Below the pieces are notes generated by a model. It made no database searches. It worked only from the letters and a program-made list of their open reading frames with translations, and was not told where the DNA came from. Positions 58,940-64,000 of a stretch of DNA of 64,000 nucleotides are shown piece after piece (the stretch's first letter is position 1; each line of letters starts with the position of its first letter). Origin of the DNA: Alisma plantago-aquatica (lineage: Eukaryota; Streptophyta; Magnoliopsida; Alismatales; Alismataceae); contig OY856409.1 of assembly GCA_963693085.1 (NCBI GenBank), positions 244,270,558-244,334,557 of the forward strand, given 5' to 3'. A program made the position numbers and the translations under genes.

Positions 58940-60545
58940 TGATGTGATGATTTTGAGTCACATTTATAGACCTATTTTATATGTGTTTTATGCTTTAATT
59001 AGTCATTTTTTATGGTTAATATTGCATAATTCATCCATTTTGGTCTTTGCCACTATTTTATGTCAAATCCCCTTTATTTCATCATTTTGAGCATTAATTG
59101 TCAAATAATTATTATTTGTGTGAATTGATGTGATCTTGTCTTTGAATTTCAGAACAAATGAGTATTTGCTTCTGTCGATACCATCGACGGAAGTCGATAC
59201 CATCGACATGGTCACAGGTTGCCAGCCGAAAGAAGCAGGAAAAAGTCGATACCATCGACTTTGATGTCGATGGTATCGAGTCACCTTCAGGTTGTTGGCG
59301 AAGAAGTTGTCGATAGTATCGACACCAAGTCGATACCATCGACGCACGGAGGCTACAGCGTCGCAAAACGACAAAACCGACGCCTAAAGGAAGTCGATAC
59401 CATCGACCCGTGTCGATGGTATCGAGATGATGTCGGGCGCGACAAAGGAAGGGTTCGTTACTACAGCGGGTCGATACCATCGACTCGCGTCGATGGTATC
59501 GACGCCGTAGGATATGAGTTTGCTTTCTAATGATCTCAATCGGATGGCTGGAGTTAATTAACGACCTAATGAGGGACTTATACCTAAGGACGGCCGCCCA
59601 GATGAGGATCGGATCGAAGGAGCCATTGCACAAGTACCGAGGAGCAGTGGAAAGGAGAACGGAGCCCAGAAGTTCATACCAGTCGATCCGGATGCTGCAG
59701 AAGACAGATTTCACTACCGAGAGGCGGGAAAGCACGTGTTCTACGCAAAGGATCAACCGGTTCTTCTCCGTTCAGGGGTTTTCCCATTCAATTCACATTT
59801 TTCATATGATTTCCCCTATTTCTACCATTTACTTGTGTGAGATGAACATGCGGGGCTAATCCCCTCCATCTTTAGGACCGGGAGTAGCCCGGGAATTCAT
59901 TGTATGACAGTTTTATAATAGTAATTCATATTTTCTCTCTTAAATCCGTGGCATAGCTTCGTTTTCTCCATATATTGTTATGCTTGATCACCATAATAAT
60001 AACCTAATGCCCTTAATCACTTTGAGAGAAGGATTAACGGCTGAAAAGAGACAAAACCTACATTAATCGATAAATCCCTTGAATAAGGTGGTGTAAAATT
60101 AATGGTGGATACTGAGAGATCGTTCGTAATGCACTTAGTTTAGGAGATAGGTTACTACGACGGTGGAACCAACCTAAACCTAAGTAGTGAATTGCACCAC
60201 GACAGTGGGAAATTCTGTTTTCAGGCCACTACCCGGATAGAGAGAGGAGATTGAGGCATTATATAAAATCTAATACAATGAAAATCCGCAGTGAAACCGC
60301 AATCCTAAAGATATCCTTTTGAATTGATTAAATTAACCTTTAATCGATTGTTTGCTTTGTTTTATTTTTAATTTCTTTTAATTTTATTCAACAACCCCAA
60401 TTTGTTATTAGGCTTAGCTGATCGCAAATAGTTAGTAGGAGTCTCCAACATTTCTGAGTATCCCTGTGTTCGACTCGGGCCTCACAAGGCATGTACTACT
60501 CGACGCGTATACTTGCGTTTTTAGCGCGTAGTAAAATACACGTCA
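58940..60545 (+). repeat. 5' LTR of the Athila-type element
   Basis: The right end CGTCA at 60,545 is fixed by the primer site. The left end is an estimate. The 1.6 kb length is usual for Athila. The 5' third holds the hairpin array. The remainder has no reliable ORF. Confidence 0.65.
59174..59503 (+). repeat. Hairpin-motif array 1 (10 units of GTCGATACCATCGAC)
   Basis: Units start at 59174, 59193, 59245, 59266, 59309, 59329, 59393, 59412, 59470 and 59489. They are grouped in five pairs with 4-6 base gaps. Each unit has 6-bp palindromic arms around ACC or GGT (AGT once). Three pairs are inverted repeats (ACC then GGT), one has the reverse order, and one is direct. TCACAGGTTG or TTCAGGTTG follows the first two pairs. 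Confidence 0.95.
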
Positions 60546-60551
60546 AGTTTT

Positions 60552-60569
60552 TGGCGCCGTTGCCGGGGA
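60552..60569 (+). other. Primer-binding site, tRNA-Asp
   Basis: TGGCGCCGTTGCCGGGGA is an 18-base perfect complement of the tRNA-Asp 3' end, typical of Athila elements, six bases after the LTR end. Confidence 0.95.
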
Positions 60570-60859
60570 TACGGAAAATTGTTGGCACTTTGAGTGCTAT
60601 GAGCGGCCACTCTAGGCCATATTTTTTTTATTTTGAGACAACTTCAAATATTTTTAAATTGATCTATAAATTTTTAATAATTGTTTAAGCAATGTACTAA
60701 ATTTGATTTTTCTATTTTCAGGTACTGTGCATGGTGTAGACGCGTACCACTGATTACGCGCAGCACGCACCAAAGGTTCCACTGGCGGGCTCGGAAGACG
60801 AAGGTGACCATAATCAAGATCATCAAGAGGAACTGTTATCTGAATTCGAACACGAAGAG

Positions 60860-62179
60860 ATGGCCGACGAACCAATGATTTGGGCGAAGATCAAAGATTC
60901 TTCCGCATCTGCTTCTAAAGGGCCGATAAAGAAGCAAGCAATCAATATACCGACGTATAAGATTGATCCGGCTCTAATCAATTTGGTGAAGTCTAACACT
61001 TTCCATGGTTTAAAGAATGAGGATCCTGTCGGGCACCTGAGTCAATTTGTGGAGAACTGCGATATGGTAAAAATTGACAGATTTCCGCAGACTGCGCTCT
61101 ACTTGAAGCTCTTCCCGAGTTCACTAGCGGGAGTTGCACGAGAATGGCTACACAACCTAGATGATGAATTTGTGGAGTCCTGGGATCATATGGTGGAGGT
61201 TTTCTTTGAGAGGTTCTTCCCTCCTGAGAAGACTAACGACATGATCAGAAAAATTCACAATTTCACTCAACAGGCTGGGGAGACATATTCGGAGACCTGG
61301 GAGAGATTTCAGGTCATGCTGAGGAGGTGCCCACATCACGGGCTGGATAAAGAAACACAGGTGAAGATCTTCTATTTTTCTCTCTCCGAGCACGATAGGA
61401 GTAATCTGGATTCAGTTGGGTCGGGATTCTTTCTGAATAATACGGATACCAGATGTTGGGACATATTAAAGAACATGGCTAGGAAACAGTCATGGGGTGA
61501 CAGAGGCGTTGTGGAGCAAGTCAGAGTTGCAGGTGAATCCAAAGTAATTAAGGAGCTGAACGATAAGTTAGATCTGCTAGCCAAGAAGCTTCTATCTAAG
61601 GAAGATGCATCTGAGGATAAGGAAGCCCAAGTGAAATTCATGCAACAACAGGGTTACAGAAACAATGACTACGCATGGAGGAAGGATAAAAAATTCTCAT
61701 GGAAGGATCCAAATAACTTTCTGCAGGATCCGGATGCCAAGCCACAGCCAAGAGTCGAGGATAAGAACACTGAACTACTGAGTCAAATGGTACAGCAGAA
61801 CCAGGAGATGATGGCCATGTTTGGTAAGCAATTGCAATCTCAAGGTGATATTCTTACCAAGTTTGGGCAGACGCTGCAAAGCCATGGAGCACAAATGCGG
61901 GCATTAGAAACCACCATGGCACAGATTTCTAGTGAAGTGGCGGCCATCAAGCACGCCAATCAATAGAAACCGGCCGAGAATGCAAACGTGGCCCAAGCAC
62001 ACCATCACGTCAAGTATATGTCTGTGGTAAGCAATGAGGAGGAATCTCAGGTGCAAGAAGCTAAAGAAGAAAGAAAAATGATTTTTATACGCAGGCGTCA
62101 CCGGCGATACCGTATCCACGCACTTACTATGGACTGCCAGGCGGAAACCCTTTCTTCAGAAAATCACAGCGAGTTATGA
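60860..62179 (+). pseudogene. gag: Athila-type gag, one in-frame stop and a 3' frameshift
   Basis: The frame from ATG 60,860 has the Athila/Tat capsid pattern: FHGLKNEDPVGHLSQFVENC, then LKLFPSSLAGVAREWL, FFERFFPPEKTNDMIRKI and ETYSETWERFQVMLRRCPHHG (61,000-61,340). A coiled-coil-like glutamine-rich stretch follows (about 61,750-61,960). TAG at 61,964-61,966 interrupts the frame, which resumes in phase to 62,179. The protease continues in the +2 frame from about 62,080, so a frameshift there separates gag from PR. The frame is open upstream to about 60,740, but 60,860 is the first ATG. One of the best-preserved genes in the window. Confidence 0.92.
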
Positions 62180-63057
62180 ATATTGCATCTCCATCTAGGC
62201 GAGGAGAACAATTGAAGGTTGTTTGTGCACGTGTGGAAACATCAAATGCGAGAGAGGAACCACAACAAGCTATTACTGTTGATGATGTCTCGCCAAAGCC
62301 CACGTCAGAGGGAGTGATTGAAGTAAGCTTAGGGGAGTTGGCCCCGAAAAGCTCATATGTGCCACCTCACAGGCGTGTGAGTGCAGCAGTTGTGTCAAGT
62401 CCAGGAAATCCAGGGCCAAAGAAAGAGCATCGTCATTTTAGGAAATTTTTGGAAATATTCCGAAAACTCCACATCAATATTCCATTAGTGGAGATGATCG
62501 AGAAGGTTCCCGCCTATGGGAGGTTCATCAAAGAAATCATCAATAAGAAGAGGCGGATAAAAGACGATGATATTTGTCGGATGAATGAGACGGTGAGTTC
62601 TATGATTCACGGGAGTTCGCCAAAGAAGAGAAAATACCCAGGAGGTTTCTACATTCCATGCTCGATAGGTGATCAACATTTTCCTAAAGCGCAATGTGAT
62701 TCAGGCGCCAGCATAAATCTCATGCCTCTGGCGACATTTTAGAAACTTGGGTTAAAAGAAATCAAGAAGTCGGACGTGACAATTGAATTGGCGGATGGGT
62801 CTTTAGTGAGACCATATGGAGTATGTGAAGATGTTCTCATCAAAGTGGATCGATTTATATTCCTGGTGGATTTTGTTGTCATAGATATGCCACCGCTTCA
62901 AAGCTGTGAAATTCTTCTGGGAAGGCCGTTTCAAGCAACGGCGGATGTTATGACTTCCTTAGGGAGAGGTACATTGTCCTTGGGAATTGGAGGAGATCGA
63001 GTTGAATTTAAATTACCGCACGATCCTCTAAGCACATGCCCCAAAGTGCCAAGATGA
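62080..63057 (+). pseudogene. pro: Athila-type retropepsin, one in-frame stop
   Basis: Gag-PR linker: YPRTYYGLPGGNPFF, then SYVPPHRRV. The aspartic protease active site CDSGASINLMP is at about 62,695-62,727 and is followed by LADGS, DFVVIDMPP and EILLGRPFQATA, the usual Athila order. TAG at 62,740-62,742 lies 11 codons after the active site; the frame then continues to TGA at 63,055. No RT follows. The usual role is to cleave the Gag-Pol precursor. Confidence 0.92.
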
Positions 63058-63075
63058 TGAGCTTCAAGTCGTCTA

Positions 63076-63120
63076 GCCTAAGACGTTAAATAAGGGCGCT
63101 TGTTGGGAGGCAACCCAACC
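63076..63120 (+). other. Athila post-pol motif (GGGAGGCAACCCAACC)
   Basis: GACGTTAAATAAGGGCGCTT and TGTTGGGAGGCAACCCAACC are the conserved sequence normally found after the integrase end of Athila elements. Here it is 19 bases after the protease stop, which places the pol deletion between them. Confidence 0.85.
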
Positions 63121-63232
63121 ATCGGTACAGTAGGATAGTTTGTTTACATTCGTAGTTTAATTTGTTTTTACTTAGTTTTTAGTATAAAAAAGATACCGTG
63201 ATCGGTTTGTTTGATGTGCAGGCTGAGGCAGA

Positions 63233-63777
63233 GTCAATACCATCGACACACTGGTCGATGGTATCGACCGGGTTACAGGTTGATGACTGCAGATTTTGCT
63301 CTGCGTCGATACCATCGACGGCCTCGTCGATGGTATCGACCTACCTACAGGTAGGTCGCGAAGAAAAAGTCGATGATATCGACAAGGGCGTCGATACCAT
63401 CGAGATCTTTGGAGATTTACAGACAAAATCGACTCAGGAAAGTTGATACCATCGACGTCCATGTCGATGGTATCGACACAGCTACAGGTTGAGACGCAAA
63501 GCGGTGGTGTTGCAACAAAAACAAGTCGATACCATCGACCCATGTCGATGGTATCGACACTCCACATCACCGATCCACGCAAACGAATCAACGGCGATCG
63601 TGGCTTCCACGTCATCGATGCGGGTGCAGCGTCGATACCATCGACCCATGTCGATGGTATTGACACGTCAGTGATCCGGGTTCCAAGATCCAGCCATCGA
63701 CGACCGTCGATACTCGCGAGGGAGGCGGATAGCATCGATAGGTGTTGATACCATCGACTCACGTCGATGGTATCGAT
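63233..63777 (+). repeat. Hairpin-motif array 2 (14 units, seven pairs)
   Basis: Units start at 63233, 63254, 63305, 63326, 63369, 63390, 63442, 63463, 63525, 63544, 63631, 63650, 63744 and 63763. Gaps within pairs are 6 bases in the first four and 4 in the last three. Six pairs read GTCGATACCATCGAC then GTCGATGGTATCGAC; the third is flipped. TACAGGT follows pairs 1, 2 and 4. Several units carry CG to TG or CA changes. Confidence 0.95.
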
Positions 63778-63803
63778 GGACCAACAGTGGCACCGGCAAA
63801 GTC

Positions 63804-63812
63804 TATATAAGG
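63804..63812 (+). promoter_or_regulatory. TATA box after array 2
   Basis: TATATAAGG, followed by TGACGTCA (63,820-63,827, a perfect palindromic bZIP-type ACGT site), a CT-rich leader (63,842-63,980) and an ATG at 63,992 in good context (CGACAATGG). The layout is that of a promoter and 5' leader, and the window ends eight bases after the ATG begins. Confidence 0.55.
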
Positions 63813-64000
63813 AGATTCATGACGTCATTTAACGTCACACCTTCAGAGCTCTCTTCTTCCTTTGCGCCGAGCACTCCCCTGAGCCATCCAAGCCCAAAGA
63901 ACAGCAGCACCGAGCGATGATCTTCACTGAGTGGAGATTCAATTCTCCATCTTCACCGAGCTCTTCTTCTAATCCTTTTCTCGTCGCGACAATGGTGCAT

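Larger units (their letters stand above)
58940..64000 (+). mobile_element. Athila-type LTR retrotransposon with gag and protease, lacking RT to integrase
   Basis: LTR, tRNA-Asp primer site, Athila-like Gag and retropepsin follow in order. The sequence then goes straight to the GGGAGGCAACCCAAC motif that normally follows integrase in Athila elements. About 4 kb of RT, RNase H and integrase is therefore missing. The element continues past the window end. Hairpin-motif arrays lie in the LTR and in the 3' region. The left boundary (TGATGTGATG) is inferred from its likeness to the Athila/Tat-like LTR at 35,920. Confidence 0.85.

Noticed and set aside
59112..59756. 214-codon antisense ORF across array 1, with similar overlapping ORFs at 59,219-59,530
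   Set aside because: The 15-bp motif contains no stop codon in any of its six frames, so arrays of it produce open frames on both strands (SIPST, VDGID and RWYR repeats). No start context or domain supports a protein.
63172..63762. 196-codon antisense ORF and plus-strand ORFs across array 2
   Set aside because: Same cause as in array 1: the frames are open because the motif lacks stops.
59174..63777. CRISPR-like array
   Set aside because: Units come in palindromic pairs with 4-6 base gaps and variable flanks inside a plant LTR retrotransposon; there are no unique spacers of constant length and no cas genes.

Overview
The window is plant nuclear DNA made almost entirely of retrotransposons at various stages of decay. 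I found no convincing host protein-coding gene, tRNA or rRNA gene, and no bacterial or viral system. The evidence for an angiosperm with a large, repeat-rich genome is threefold: Ty3/gypsy LTRs of 2.6-3.9 kb with initiator-Met primer sites; Athila/Tat-type elements with tRNA-Asp primer sites; and a plant L1 LINE whose ORF2 carries a C-terminal RNase H. The sequence is AT-rich, apart from the L1 (1.7-7.8 kb) and the Athila element (59-64 kb). I cannot name the species.

Layout. (1) 1-11,077: the 3' part of a Ty3/gypsy element, with a gag remnant joined directly to a polypurine tract and a 3' LTR. That LTR was split by a full-length 6.1 kb L1 (1,719-7,796) flanked by a 10-bp target-site duplication (TSD). 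(2) 11.2-12.1 kb: a copia gag remnant on the minus strand, followed by unassigned DNA. (3) 13,673-23,505: a Ty3/gypsy element with two ~3.3 kb LTRs, a short decayed interior holding part of another gypsy copy, and a 1-kb retroposon with an 11-bp TSD inside the 3' LTR. (4) 23.5-26.95 kb: unassigned DNA plus a MITE candidate. (5) 26,955-53,850: a decayed minus-strand copia element broken by a gypsy solo LTR (28,940-31,789) and, inside its own 5' LTR, by an Athila/Tat-like element (35,920-51,969). That element in turn contains a gypsy element (39,408-49,407) with a perfect 5-bp TSD, so this is a three-level nest. (6) 54.5-56.2 kb: an L1 reverse-transcriptase fragment abutting an RTE-clade LINE fragment. 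(7) 56,221-58,851: another gypsy LTR. (8) about 58,940 to the window end: an Athila-type element with LTR, tRNA-Asp primer site, gag and protease. It lacks RT, RNase H and integrase, and carries two arrays of a 15-bp hairpin motif.

Together: none of the five Ty3/gypsy-type elements shows a recognisable reverse transcriptase in this window. Only the copia element and the LINEs keep traces of one, and all are full of stops. The elements are therefore immobile or would depend on enzymes supplied from elsewhere. The least expected structure is the paired hairpin array in the Athila element, of which the second copy lies just upstream of a TATA box and a CT-rich leader.
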